A stretch of DNA of 64,000 bases from Burkholderia sp. HI2500 (GTDB taxonomy: Bacteria; Pseudomonadota; Gammaproteobacteria; Burkholderiales; Burkholderiaceae). Positions 17,958 to 25,766 of this stretch are shown in pieces. The translations under genes were made by a program, and so were the position numbers. Location: contig NZ_NKFL01000006.1 of assembly GCF_002223055.1 (NCBI RefSeq), forward strand, positions 558,001 through 622,000, in the 5' to 3' direction. The notes beneath the pieces were generated by a model. That model was not told the DNA's origin. It searched no databases and saw only the letters and a list, made by a program, of their open reading frames with translations. Numbering within the stretch: position 1 is the stretch's first letter; each line of letters begins with the position of its first letter.

Positions 17958-19253
17958 TCAATCGACCCCGTGAAACACCGCATCCTCCGGCCCGAGATAG
18001 GCCGGCGGGCGCCACGTCGCGTCGCGCATCGAATGCTGGACGAGGTTCTCGACGCCGAGCAGCACCGCGAAGATCGCCATCCGCACCGGAATGCCGTTGT
18101 CGGTCTGGCGGAAGATCGCGAGGCGCGGGTCGCGGTTCAGGTCGACCGACAGGTCGTTCGCGCCGGGCCGGCTGTCGCGCGGCAGCGGGTGCATGATCAG
18201 CGTGTCCGGCTTGCACACCGAATCGACGAGCGCCTGGTTGATCTGGAAATCCGGCGTGTAGCCTTCGAACGACTCGTCGGTGAAGCGCTCCTTCTGGATC
18301 CGCGTTGCATAGACGACGTCCGCGCCGCGCAGCCCGGCTGCGAGATCGGTCGTCTGCTCGATCACATGGCCGTTCGTCGCGATCTGGTCGACGATGTAGG
18401 CCGGCATCTCGAGCGTCGGCGGCGACACGAGCGTGAACTTGAGCCCGCGGTACAGCGCGAGCAGCTTGACGAGCGAGTGCACCGTGCGGCCGTACTTGAG
18501 GTCGCCGACCAGCGCGATGTGCGCGCCGTCCACGATCTTGCCGAGCCGCGAGAACTCGCGCTGGATCGTATAGAGATCGAGCAGCGCCTGGCTCGGGTGC
18601 TCGCCGGGGCCGTCGCCGCCGTTGATCACGGGCAGGTTGGTCGCGCGCGCGAACTCGGCCACCGAGCCTTTCTCCGGATGGCGGATCACGAGCGCGTCGA
18701 CATAGCCGGCCATCACGCGGCTCGTGTCGTAGATCGATTCGCCCTTGGCCATCGACGAGAACGTGAAGCCCGTCGTGTCGCACACCGAACCGCCGAGCCG
18801 GCAGAAGGCGGCGCCGAACGACACGCGCGTACGCGTGCTGGCCTCGAAGAACAGGTTACCGAGCACCGCACCTTCCAGCACGCGCGAAATCTTGTGGCGG
18901 CGCGCGATCGGCTGCATGACGTCGGCCACGCGAAACAGCGCCTCGACCGATTCCCGCGAGAACTGGTCGACCGACAGCAGTTGCGGCTTGCCCTCGAAAA
19001 AGAACTGCTTGGCGAGCCCCTGGTTATCTACGCTTTGCGTATAGTTGCCGCCTTCCGGCACCGAGCGCTCGACGATTTCCGACACGAAGCGCTCGACGAT
19101 CTCGGGCATCCCGCGCGATTCCTGCGAATCGTCGGGCAGAAGCCAGGTATCCAGCGCGCGCCGGCTCACACCGATGCGGCTGGCGAACGCTTCGCGCGTC
19201 ATGTTGAGGCGGCGCATGGCGTCGCGGAGGAAGGCTTGCTGGGGAACGGTCAT
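17958..19253 (-). CDS. Aspartate carbamoyltransferase with N-terminal helix-turn-helix domain
   Basis: A 431-residue protein; the ATG has AGGAG six bases upstream. The catalytic part starts near residue 85 and has the carbamoyl-phosphate loop STRTR (139-143), SMAKGES (167-173), HPSQ (219-222) and HPLPR (355-359), so it should make carbamoyl-aspartate for pyrimidine synthesis. Residues 1-45 are extra: FLRDAMRRLNMTREAF followed by SRIGVSRRALDTW is a clear helix-turn-helix, joined by a linker. Ordinary PyrB is about 310 residues. The promoter upstream is covered by a perfect palindrome, which suggests the enzyme regulates its own gene. No other pyr gene is adjacent. It may be a second, specialised enzyme. 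Confidence 0.88.
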   Translation of the reverse strand: MTVPQQAFLRDAMRRLNMTREAFASRIGVSRRALDTWLLPDDSQESRGMPEIVERFVSEIVERSVPEGGNYTQSVDNQGLAKQFFFEGKPQLLSVDQFSRESVEALFRVADVMQPIARRHKISRVLEGAVLGNLFFEASTRTRVSFGAAFCRLGGSVCDTTGFTFSSMAKGESIYDTSRVMAGYVDALVIRHPEKGSVAEFARATNLPVINGGDGPGEHPSQALLDLYTIQREFSRLGKIVDGAHIALVGDLKYGRTVHSLVKLLALYRGLKFTLVSPPTLEMPAYIVDQIATNGHVIEQTTDLAAGLRGADVVYATRIQKERFTDESFEGYTPDFQINQALVDSVCKPDTLIMHPLPRDSRPGANDLSVDLNRDPRLAIFRQTDNGIPVRMAIFAVLLGVENLVQHSMRDATWRPPAYLGPEDAVFHGVD

Positions 19254-19271
19254 CGGCGGCTCCTGACGAAA

Positions 19272-19292
19272 AATATACGCGGTGCGTATATT
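19272..19292. promoter_or_regulatory. Perfect palindromic operator at the carbamoyltransferase promoter
   Basis: Two 9-base arms, AATATACGC and GCGTATATT, around the spacer GGT. The palindrome begins 19 bases upstream of the start codon and covers the -10 box and the expected transcription start, the usual place for a repressor. Confidence 0.7.
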
Positions 19293-19315
19293 AGTTCCTC
19301 GCGTGTTGAAGTCAA
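19288..19315 (-). promoter_or_regulatory. Sigma-70-type promoter of the carbamoyltransferase gene
   Basis: On the minus strand TTGACT (19315-19310) and TAATAT (19293-19288) are separated by 16 bases. The predicted start is near 19281, leaving a short leader of about 28 bases with AGGAG before the ATG. Confidence 0.6.
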
Positions 19316-19391
19316 GGAAAATCTGCGCGAACCGGCTGTATGGCCCGAGTGACAGCGGCGGGTTCGGACTGGCGCGCGGCGGCCGTCTCCG

Positions 19392-19397
19392 TATAAT
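19392..19397 (+). promoter_or_regulatory. Consensus -10 box ahead of the entericidin-like gene
   Basis: TATAAT, a perfect -10 hexamer and rare in this GC-rich window, lies 88 bases before the lipoprotein start. No equally good -35 hexamer is visible, so another factor may help. Confidence 0.4.
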
Positions 19398-19484
19398 CAG
19401 GTCAGGCCCCGTGCCCAGCATCTGCCGGGCGCGACGCCGCAAACGATTCGCCCGTCGGGCTTGTTGATTCCAAGGAGAATGAGA

Positions 19485-19619
19485 ATGACGCGTACGATTG
19501 CTGCAATGCTGCTGGTGGTGACCGCCGCGCTTGCCGGTTGCAACACGGTCGCCGGTGTGGGGCAGGACATTTCGAAGGGCGGCCAGGCGATCAGCGATTC
19601 GGCTGAAAAGGCCAAGTAA
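19485..19619 (+). CDS. Entericidin A/B family small lipoprotein
   Basis: A 44-residue lipoprotein: a basic start, a hydrophobic stretch, the lipobox LAGC (cysteine at 19) and a short Gly/Ser/Lys mature part (GVGQDISKGGQAISDSAEKAK has the family look). Entericidins are membrane-anchored peptides linked to stress and stationary phase, where EcnB promotes lysis and EcnA counters it in E. coli. The AGGAG seven bases upstream selects this ATG over the one two codons earlier. The gene is a single unit: a consensus -10 lies upstream and a strong terminator 22 bases downstream. Whether it is the toxic or the protective type cannot be told. Confidence 0.85.
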   Translation: MTRTIAAMLLVVTAALAGCNTVAGVGQDISKGGQAISDSAEKAK

Positions 19620-19641
19620 GCCGACCGGTTCCGGAATGCAG

Positions 19642-19690
19642 AAGGCGCCGGGCCGTCCCGCGATTGCGGGGCGGCCCGGCGCCTTTTTTC
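19642..19690 (+). terminator. Rho-independent terminator after the entericidin-like gene
   Basis: A 14-bp perfect stem (19642-19655 with 19672-19685), itself holding an inner CCCGC/GCGGG stem, followed by a T-rich run. It also faces the end of the membrane-protein gene on the other strand. Confidence 0.85.
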
Positions 19691-19718
19691 TTTTGGCCGG
19701 CGCTCGATGCCGGTGGCG

Positions 19719-20267
19719 TCAGGCGTGCTCGACGAACGCGTAACGGCCTTCGACCTTGCGCGGCGTGAACCAGCCGTAGTCGGGGAACAGGCGGTTGCGG
19801 ACGAACCAGACATAGCCCACCAGCAGGACCGTGATCGCGAGGCTCGGCAGCGCGGTCGACGGATCGCGTCCGAGCTCGGCGATGGTCTTCGGCACCTGCA
19901 GCAGCGACAGCAGGATGAACGCGTGGTACGCGCCGACACGATGGGTTGCAAAGCCCCAGATGAACAGCAGCGACAGCGGCACGGTCAGCGCGAGGAATAC
20001 CAGCACGAGGCCGTTGCCGGCGCCGGTGGCGAAGAAGTAGTACGCGAGCATGAGGCTGATCGCGAGCTGGGCGATGCCGAGCGCGACCAGGATCCGGATG
20101 TGCAGCTTGTTCTGGCGGCAGCGTTCGGGATCGGGGCGCGACGCGATCAGGTGCGCGAGCACGCGATCCTTGAGTCCCTGTCCGGACAGTTCGGCCAACG
20201 TGTCGGCCTTCCTCGTTCCCGCGGACAGCAGCACCGCGATTCTTGTTTTGGCTTCCTTCCTGTTCAT
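19719..20267 (-). CDS. Hypothetical inner-membrane protein with four predicted helices
   Basis: A 182-residue protein. Residues 1-55 are polar and basic (MNRKEAKTRIAVLLSAGTRK, then a LSGQGLKD segment), and four hydrophobic helices follow at about 58-78, 85-105, 110-130 and 145-163, ending in a polar tail. I do not recognise a family. The soluble N-terminus could bind a partner. It is a single gene, convergent with the entericidin-like unit; the frame is open upstream of the chosen ATG but that part is Arg-rich and looks non-coding. Confidence 0.7.
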   Translation of the reverse strand: MNRKEAKTRIAVLLSAGTRKADTLAELSGQGLKDRVLAHLIASRPDPERCRQNKLHIRILVALGIAQLAISLMLAYYFFATGAGNGLVLVFLALTVPLSLLFIWGFATHRVGAYHAFILLSLLQVPKTIAELGRDPSTALPSLAITVLLVGYVWFVRNRLFPDYGWFTPRKVEGRYAFVEHA

Positions 20268-20483
20268 TGCGTGGCGGATTGTTGTGCGATGGTTGTCAAA
20301 GGTCCCGGCCACGCGAATATTGCATCTTGCGGGGTGGTGCGCAACGGTTTTGCGGTGCGCGGACACATTCCTACAGTTGCGGGCCGCACGGGGGAAACGC
20401 GAGGATCGACGGGTTATACGGCGGGGCGGAGACGCCGCCGTTTCCGCAACGAAGCAACGAAGCAACGACGCGATGAGCGCAAG

Positions 20484-21452
20484 TCAGTCGGTGGCGGTTT
20501 GCGCGGCGGGCGTGGGGCGGGACGGTCGATCCGGATTCGCCGGGTGCGTATAGCGTGCTTCGGCTGGCGGTTCGCGTCGCCGCGTCGCGCCGACGACCAT
20601 GCCGGCAACGACGAGCGCGATACCCGCGATACGCGTGGCGCTGAGCGTTTCGCCGAACAGCGCGACCGCGAACAGCACGGCCGAGACCGGCGCGACCGCC
20701 GTGAACAGCGCGGCCTCGGTTCCGCTCGTGCGCGCCGAACCGGCATACCAGCACAGGTAGCCGAGCACGGTCGGCACCAGCGCGTAGTAGGCGATCGCTG
20801 ACACCGCGTCGACGGTCCAGCCGGTCGCCACCGCGTGCCATTCGAACGCGGCGGGCACGAGGGCGAGCACGAAGCCGAGGCCGGACATCGCGGTGGACAG
20901 CGCCAGCGGCGGCAACGGTGCGGCCAGCCGCCGGTTGAGCAGGATGAATATGGCTTCGCAGGCGACGGCGGCCAGCACCAGCGCATCGCCGGCGAGCGTG
21001 CGGAGCGACGGCAGGGCCTGGCCGGGCGCGAACGTGACGAACAGCACGCCGGCCGTTGCGAGCGCGGCGGCCACCCAGTCGCGCGGTGTCTGCCGCTCGC
21101 GCAGCACGACGGCCGCGATCAGCGTCGACATCGCGGGCAGCGTGCCGAGCATCACGCCCGCATCGAGCGGCGACGACAGCTTCGTGCCGCAGATCAGCAG
21201 CACCGTATAACCGACGCCGCCCGCCGCCGCCTGGATGACGAGCAGCACGGCGTCGCGCGTGGAGATGCGTGGCCAGCGCATGCGCTGCGCACACATCAGC
21301 GCGAACAGCAGCGGTGTCGCGATCAGGAAGCGCAGCGCGGTGGCCGCGAACGGCGGCAGGCCGCCGGCCGCGAGACGGCTCGCGATGACGGTGCTGCCGA
21401 CGCCTGCCATTGCGGCGGCGAGATAGAGATAGCCAATCAGTCGTGTCTTCAT
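20484..21452 (-). CDS. EamA-family (DMT superfamily) transporter
   Basis: A 322-residue membrane protein with ten hydrophobic segments in two homologous halves, the standard 2xEamA layout (first helix GYLYLAAAMAGVGSTVIASR; second half beginning near the PSLRTLAGDALVLAAV segment). Members export amino acids, nucleobases or other metabolites, or import sugars and cofactors; the substrate is not visible. The gene lies 224 bases downstream of an AraC regulator on the same strand and may be its target. The start could also be the ATG three codons upstream (21461). The C-terminus is polar. Confidence 0.85.
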   Translation of the reverse strand: MKTRLIGYLYLAAAMAGVGSTVIASRLAAGGLPPFAATALRFLIATPLLFALMCAQRMRWPRISTRDAVLLVIQAAAGGVGYTVLLICGTKLSSPLDAGVMLGTLPAMSTLIAAVVLRERQTPRDWVAAALATAGVLFVTFAPGQALPSLRTLAGDALVLAAVACEAIFILLNRRLAAPLPPLALSTAMSGLGFVLALVPAAFEWHAVATGWTVDAVSAIAYYALVPTVLGYLCWYAGSARTSGTEAALFTAVAPVSAVLFAVALFGETLSATRIAGIALVVAGMVVGATRRREPPAEARYTHPANPDRPSRPTPAAQTATD

Positions 21453-21676
21453 GCGCCGCATCGTCGCGTACGGCGTTGATGCGCGTCTTGAACGAAATTG
21501 CAGCGCGCGCGGGCATGTCGAATACGGAGCGCGTGACTCTGCATGCTTGGGCCGCAGGGGCGGGCGACAGCCACCGCGAGCAGCGCATGGCGCGGCGTGC
21601 CGTCGCAGTTGTCGATGTGAGCGCAGCCTTCGAGGCCGGTGTGTTTGGCGACGAGCCCCGCTGGATGGCGGCGGCG

Positions 21677-22471
21677 TCAAACGGCCTGCGTGAACCGCCC
21701 CGGCGTGATCCCGAACTGGCGCGCGAACGCACGCGTCAAATGGCTTTGATCGGCAAAGCCCGCTTCGGCTGCGGCATCGGCGATCGGCAAGCCGCTGGCA
21801 AGCAGCGCGCGCGCCAGCCGCGCACGCGACTGGATCAGGTACGCGTGCGGCGTGATGCCGACTTCGCGGGCAAACCCGCGCAGCAGCTGGAAGCGGCTGA
21901 CGCCGCTCAGGTCGGCCAGCTCGGCGAGCGAAACGGGCGCGGCCGGCACCGCGTCGAGCCGCTCCCGGGCGAGGCGGATTGCCGGTGCGACGCCCGCCGC
22001 CGGCAGCGTGCGGTTCGCGTGCCGGGCAAGCAGCCCGGCGACGAGCATCACGAGCGCTTCGTCGCGGGCAAGCGGCTGGGATTCACCCGCGACGATACGC
22101 GCGTGTAGTTGGCCGACGGCAGCCGTGAGCCGCGCGTCGCGTACCGCCGGATGCGCCAGTTCGACGCCGCCGAGGCCTTCTTCCGCTGCCACGCCCGCGA
22201 CCAGCGCGGGTGCGAGGTACAGCATCCGCCAGTGCCGGCCCGTGCCGGCCTCGATCGGCGAGCCGTCGTGCATCTCGCCCGGGTTGACCATGATCGCGTC
22301 GCCGGCCAGCGCGTCGACCTGCCCGCGGCCGCTCCACGACCGGTGCGCGCCGCTGACGATCACACCGACCCCGAATTCGTCGTGCGCGTGGCGCGGAAAT
22401 GCACGGTCGGATTCGAGGCTGATTGCCTCGATGCCTTCGCCGGTCCGTCGGTAATGGGTGACGCGGTGCAT
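21677..22471 (-). CDS. AraC-family regulator with cupin sensing domain
   Basis: A 264-residue regulator; the ATG is preceded by GAGGAG. Residues 1-90 form a small cupin (FPRHAHDEFGVGVI, then GDAIMVNPGEMHDG). The C-terminal 100 residues carry the two helix-turn-helix motifs (LAELADLSGVSRFQLLR and PIADAAAEAGFADQSHLTRAF). It is divergent from the MoaF/SDR operon, and a 21-base motif in the intergenic region is repeated upstream of the SDR at 41987, so these are the predicted targets. The effector is unknown, but the cupin type is common in regulators of catabolic genes. Confidence 0.88.
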   Translation of the reverse strand: MHRVTHYRRTGEGIEAISLESDRAFPRHAHDEFGVGVIVSGAHRSWSGRGQVDALAGDAIMVNPGEMHDGSPIEAGTGRHWRMLYLAPALVAGVAAEEGLGGVELAHPAVRDARLTAAVGQLHARIVAGESQPLARDEALVMLVAGLLARHANRTLPAAGVAPAIRLARERLDAVPAAPVSLAELADLSGVSRFQLLRGFAREVGITPHAYLIQSRARLARALLASGLPIADAAAEAGFADQSHLTRAFARQFGITPGRFTQAV

Positions 22472-22538
22472 GTGCGCTCCTCGCGCCGGTTGCGGCGCGG
22501 ATGTCATGCACTTTAGCGTGTTCCGGCGCCGCGCGCCC

Positions 22539-22559
22539 TTCATCCTTTTGGCCGATACC
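22539..22559. promoter_or_regulatory. Shared regulatory motif, copy 1 (AraC/MoaF divergent region)
   Basis: Read on the minus strand the core is TATCGGCCAAAAGGATGAA preceded by GG. It matches 19 of 21 positions of the copy at 42044. It lies 82 bases before the MoaF start and 23 bases before a TAAAGT -10-like box for the AraC gene. Confidence 0.6.
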
Positions 22560-22641
22560 GCGCGGCGCGCGTAGCCCGCACCATGTGCACATGAGCAGCG
22601 TACACGGCCCGCCGGGCCTGAAGCTGCGCGGGAGGCGGCAG

Positions 22642-23475
22642 GTGGAACGACAGGATCCGGTATTCATTCAGGTTGGCGCGCTCGCGGACGGCTTCGCGCC
22701 GGAAGCGAACATCCTCGCATCCGTCGACGCGCTCGCCGGGCGGACACTTGCGCTCGGCGACGCATCGGGTGCATGGCGCGTCTATACGTTCGAGCCCGGC
22801 GCACTGCAGTGGCGCGATGCGGCGACCGATACGGGCGGCCGCGAGCCGTGTCGCGTGACGCGGCTGCGCGACGGGCTGTACTTCGTCGACTACATCGATT
22901 CGGCCGCCCGCGCGACATCGGTCAGTCTCGTGATCGACCTCGACAACGGTGTATGGACGTCGGTCGTCGGCGCGCTGCCGACTGAAGCCGACACGCGCAT
23001 CGACGCGTTCACACGGGTTGCGCGCGGGCTGCCGCTGACGGGCGTCGAGGCCGAGTTCCGGCACGGCACGCTCGGCGGCCACACGCAGCCGGGGCCGTTG
23101 CACGGGCCCACGCGCGAGCTGATCGGCAAGCGGACGATGTATCGCTATAGCCCGACCGAATGCTACGAGCACATCTACCTGAACGAGAATTTCTATGCGT
23201 GGCAGTGCCTGCAGGGTGTCGAAGGCGGGCTGGCCGATGTCGATCGCTGTCATTACTTCAGGATTGCAGACGCGCTGTATCTGTTCGTGTGGCGAGAAAA
23301 GGTGGTGCCGACGCTCGGCGTCGTGCTGATCGACCTCGCGCAGCGCAAGACCGACGGCAAGATCTTCGGCTACCAGGGCGGCGATTTCGGCACGCTGTCG
23401 AACTTCCCCGTCGGCGCGCACGCGCAGGTGCTCAACGAAACCGTGCATCCGCTCGGCGGCGAGGCGCAGCGATGA
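22642..23475 (+). CDS. MoaF-family protein
   Basis: A 277-residue protein. I use the GTG with GGAGG six bases upstream; an ATG at 22591 would add 17 residues. The sequence looks like two tandem lipocalin-like MoaF domains, the second beginning near ELIGKRTMYRYSPTECYEHIYL, with the conserved YFRIADALYLFVWREKVVPTLG stretch broken here as YFRIADALY and LFVWREKVVP. The family was named from molybdenum cofactor loci, but here it is cotranscribed with an SDR (4-base overlap) and no moa gene is near. A role as a ligand-binding or isomerase-like protein in catabolism is more likely than cofactor synthesis, which is inference. Confidence 0.78.
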   Translation: MERQDPVFIQVGALADGFAPEANILASVDALAGRTLALGDASGAWRVYTFEPGALQWRDAATDTGGREPCRVTRLRDGLYFVDYIDSAARATSVSLVIDLDNGVWTSVVGALPTEADTRIDAFTRVARGLPLTGVEAEFRHGTLGGHTQPGPLHGPTRELIGKRTMYRYSPTECYEHIYLNENFYAWQCLQGVEGGLADVDRCHYFRIADALYLFVWREKVVPTLGVVLIDLAQRKTDGKIFGYQGGDFGTLSNFPVGAHAQVLNETVHPLGGEAQR

Positions 23476-24281
23476 ATGCCGTGCCGGGCAGCGGCCGCCT
23501 GCGGGCGGATTTCAACGGGCGCGTCGTGCTTGTCACGGGCGCCGCGCAGGGGATCGGCGCGGCGATCGCACGCCGATTCGCGGAATCCGACGCGTTCGTC
23601 GCGCTCGCCGACCTGAACGGCGAGGCGGCCGCCGCGCAGGCCGATGCGCTCGCGAGCACGGGCGGCGAGGCGCGCGCCTATCGGGTGGATGCCGCCAGCC
23701 GCGACGAACTGGGCGCACTGGTTGCGGCGGTCGAGCGCGACGGTGGCCGGCTCGATGTGGTCGTCCACAATGCCGCGTATTTTCCGCTGACGCCGTTCAC
23801 GCAGATCGACGAGCCGACGCTCGACCGGACGCTCTCGGTCAACCTGTCGGCGCTGTTCTGGCTCGCGCAGGCCGCGTTGCCGGCATTCGAGCGTGCGGGA
23901 GCGGGGCGGCTGCTCGTCACGTCGTCGGTGACGGGGCCGCGTGTCGCGTATCCGGGGCTCGCGCATTACGCGGCGTCGAAGGCTGGCGTGAACGGCTTCA
24001 TTCGCGCGGCCGCGCTTGAGCTCGCGCGCCGCAACGTGACGGTGAACGGCGTCGAGCCGGGCATGATTCGCACGCCGGCGGCCGGCAATCTCGGCGACGC
24101 GTCGGTCGCGACGCAGATCGCGCGCGACATTCCGCTCGCGCGGATGGGCGAACCGGAAGATATCGCGAACGCGATGCTGTTTCTCGCATCGGCGGATGCC
24201 GCTTACATTACGGGGCAGACGATCGTCGTCGACGGCGGTGCGACGCTGCCCGAGAGCGGTGCGGTGCTTGGCGGCGCGTGA
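23472..24281 (+). CDS. SDR-family oxidoreductase, partner of the MoaF-like protein
   Basis: A 269-residue classical SDR. It has TGAAQGIG (22-29) for the dinucleotide, an acidic residue after the second strand (ALADLNG) that favours NAD, HNAA in place of NNAG, and the catalytic S152, Y166 and K170. The start overlaps the MoaF stop by 4 bases, so the proteins are made together. The C-terminal extension after VDGGA is about ten residues. The substrate is unknown; sharing a promoter motif with the SDR locus at 41987 suggests both act in one pathway. Confidence 0.88.
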   Translation: MNAVPGSGRLRADFNGRVVLVTGAAQGIGAAIARRFAESDAFVALADLNGEAAAAQADALASTGGEARAYRVDAASRDELGALVAAVERDGGRLDVVVHNAAYFPLTPFTQIDEPTLDRTLSVNLSALFWLAQAALPAFERAGAGRLLVTSSVTGPRVAYPGLAHYAASKAGVNGFIRAAALELARRNVTVNGVEPGMIRTPAAGNLGDASVATQIARDIPLARMGEPEDIANAMLFLASADAAYITGQTIVVDGGATLPESGAVLGGA

Positions 24282-24580
24282 CGGTGACCCGCGCCCCCGC
24301 TCGGCGAATGAACCTCGGCCGATAACTTACCAGCGAATGCGGCAGGACGATTACTCGTCGAATTTCGCAAGCGGCCGTGGCGGCGAAGCCGGCTGGCGTG
24401 ATCTTGAACGCCGGCCATGCGGGACGTCAGGCGCCGGCCGGCGAGATTCATGGCGGCCTGGATGTCGCGGATCGGGCGATTGACGACCTCCACGGAAATC
24501 GGCACCGAACCTCTTCTTGCGTTGAACAAAAAACGTCTGCGCTGCCAAGCGCGTGTGCCGCCCGTCGCGCATCGCCGCGA
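24282..24580. other. Intergenic stretch without a recognisable gene
   Basis: About 300 bases between two convergent genes. Frames on both strands are short and show no family features or ribosome binding sites. A GGCCGATA octamer (24317-24324) recalls part of the shared motif, but the flanks do not match. Confidence 0.5.
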
Positions 24581-25273
24581 TTACAGCCAGCCGTTGCGGA
24601 TGAACTCGACGATCGAATAGCGGCGGTGCTCGAGATCGTGCAGCCGAACAGCATCGACGATGCGCGACACGCCATCGGCGTAAGGCGTCGCACCCACCAC
24701 GCGCGATTCGAACTGCAGGCTGCACGCGCCGTCGTCGATGCGGATCCGGTGAATCGCGTGGCGGCCGAGCTGATCGTCGGCGACCGCGAATTCGCTGCGT
24801 TGCACGTCCGGGTCGCGCACGGAGCGGATGTCTTCCGGCCGCACGCCGAGCGACTGGCCGATCCCGACGGCCGTGCCGGGGACGGACGTCTTGCCGGCCT
24901 GGTGCGACTCCGTCACGCTGATCCGGCAGTCGTGAAACAGGTGGCCGCTGGTTTCCAGCATGCTCATGAACTTGAGCATCAGGATGTTCGTGTTCGGGCA
25001 CAGCACGACCGGGAAAGCGTGCGAGCCGGTTTCGAGCTCGGAGCCGGTCGACAGTTCGACGAGTGGCGATCCGGTGGCCTCGCAGAACGCGATCACGGCG
25101 GGGAGTTCGCGGCCGGAACCGGCATGCACGACGATCGTTCGGGCGTCGCTGCGCTGCGCGTCGTTGCGCGCGCTGTCCGACCAGGGGATCACGCGGCAGG
25201 TGGCCGGGTCGAGCCGGTGCGCGTCGAGCAGTTCGCTGGCCAGCTTGCCGGTTCCTACGACGAGTACTTGCAT
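24581..25273 (-). CDS. Dihydrodipicolinate reductase-like (DapB C-terminal) protein
   Basis: A 230-residue protein starting MQVLVVGTGKLASELL, a Rossmann loop with GTGKLA (7-12). The middle has TESHQAGKTSVPGTA, which parallels the DapB substrate motif E-x-H-H..K.DAPSGTA, although the second histidine is glutamine and the DAPSG is changed to SVPGT. It is shorter than DapB (about 270). True DapB makes tetrahydrodipicolinate for lysine and peptidoglycan; with these replacements this is probably a paralog for a related imine or an oxidoreductase of unknown substrate. It is a single gene; the start has only a weak ribosome site. Confidence 0.72.
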   Translation of the reverse strand: MQVLVVGTGKLASELLDAHRLDPATCRVIPWSDSARNDAQRSDARTIVVHAGSGRELPAVIAFCEATGSPLVELSTGSELETGSHAFPVVLCPNTNILMLKFMSMLETSGHLFHDCRISVTESHQAGKTSVPGTAVGIGQSLGVRPEDIRSVRDPDVQRSEFAVADDQLGRHAIHRIRIDDGACSLQFESRVVGATPYADGVSRIVDAVRLHDLEHRRYSIVEFIRNGWL

Positions 25274-25766
25274 GACATTCACGGATTGAAGTTCAGGATT
25301 CGGGACGGGAAATGAAGCGGGCCGTCGGGTGGTCCGGCACGGTCGCGGCACGTGGCGCCGGACCGGCCTCGCGCATTATGCCCGGCCGCTCGCCCGCGTG
25401 CCCGCCGGGCCTCGCAGGCGGCGGCCCGGTGCGTCAGCTCGCCGACACCGTCGGCAGCCACGCATTTGCCGCGTTCTGCGTCGCGCGTTGTTTCGCGATC
25501 GAGCACGCGAGGCGGTCCGTATCGGATGCCACCGTGTCGTGCTGCGCTTCCGACACGCCATGCAGGCCGGCGCCAACCGCGGCATCGCCCTGACAACCCG
25601 GGCGAAACGACGGAGGAACCGCGCCGTCGCAGCCTCGTCGCGGTGCGCACGGACGCGTGAACGGCGCTACCCTGTGGCACATTGCCGGCCACGCACGCAT
25701 GCCGCGGCCGGCATCGCTCATGCAACACGCATCATCAAGCAACCCTCGATCCAGGAGAAAACATCG
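25274..25766. other. Long intergenic region between divergent genes
   Basis: A gap of 493 bases between the divergent DapB-like and SDR genes. Frames on both strands are Arg/Ala/Cys-rich with no family features, so I read none as a gene. A short inverted repeat of GCCGG blocks lies near 25684-25711. Promoters for both neighbours must lie here but no clear hexamers stand out. Confidence 0.5.

Noticed and set aside
24317..24324. A third copy of the shared motif (GGCCGATA)
   Set aside because: Only eight bases match and the flanks differ; it lies downstream of both neighbouring genes.
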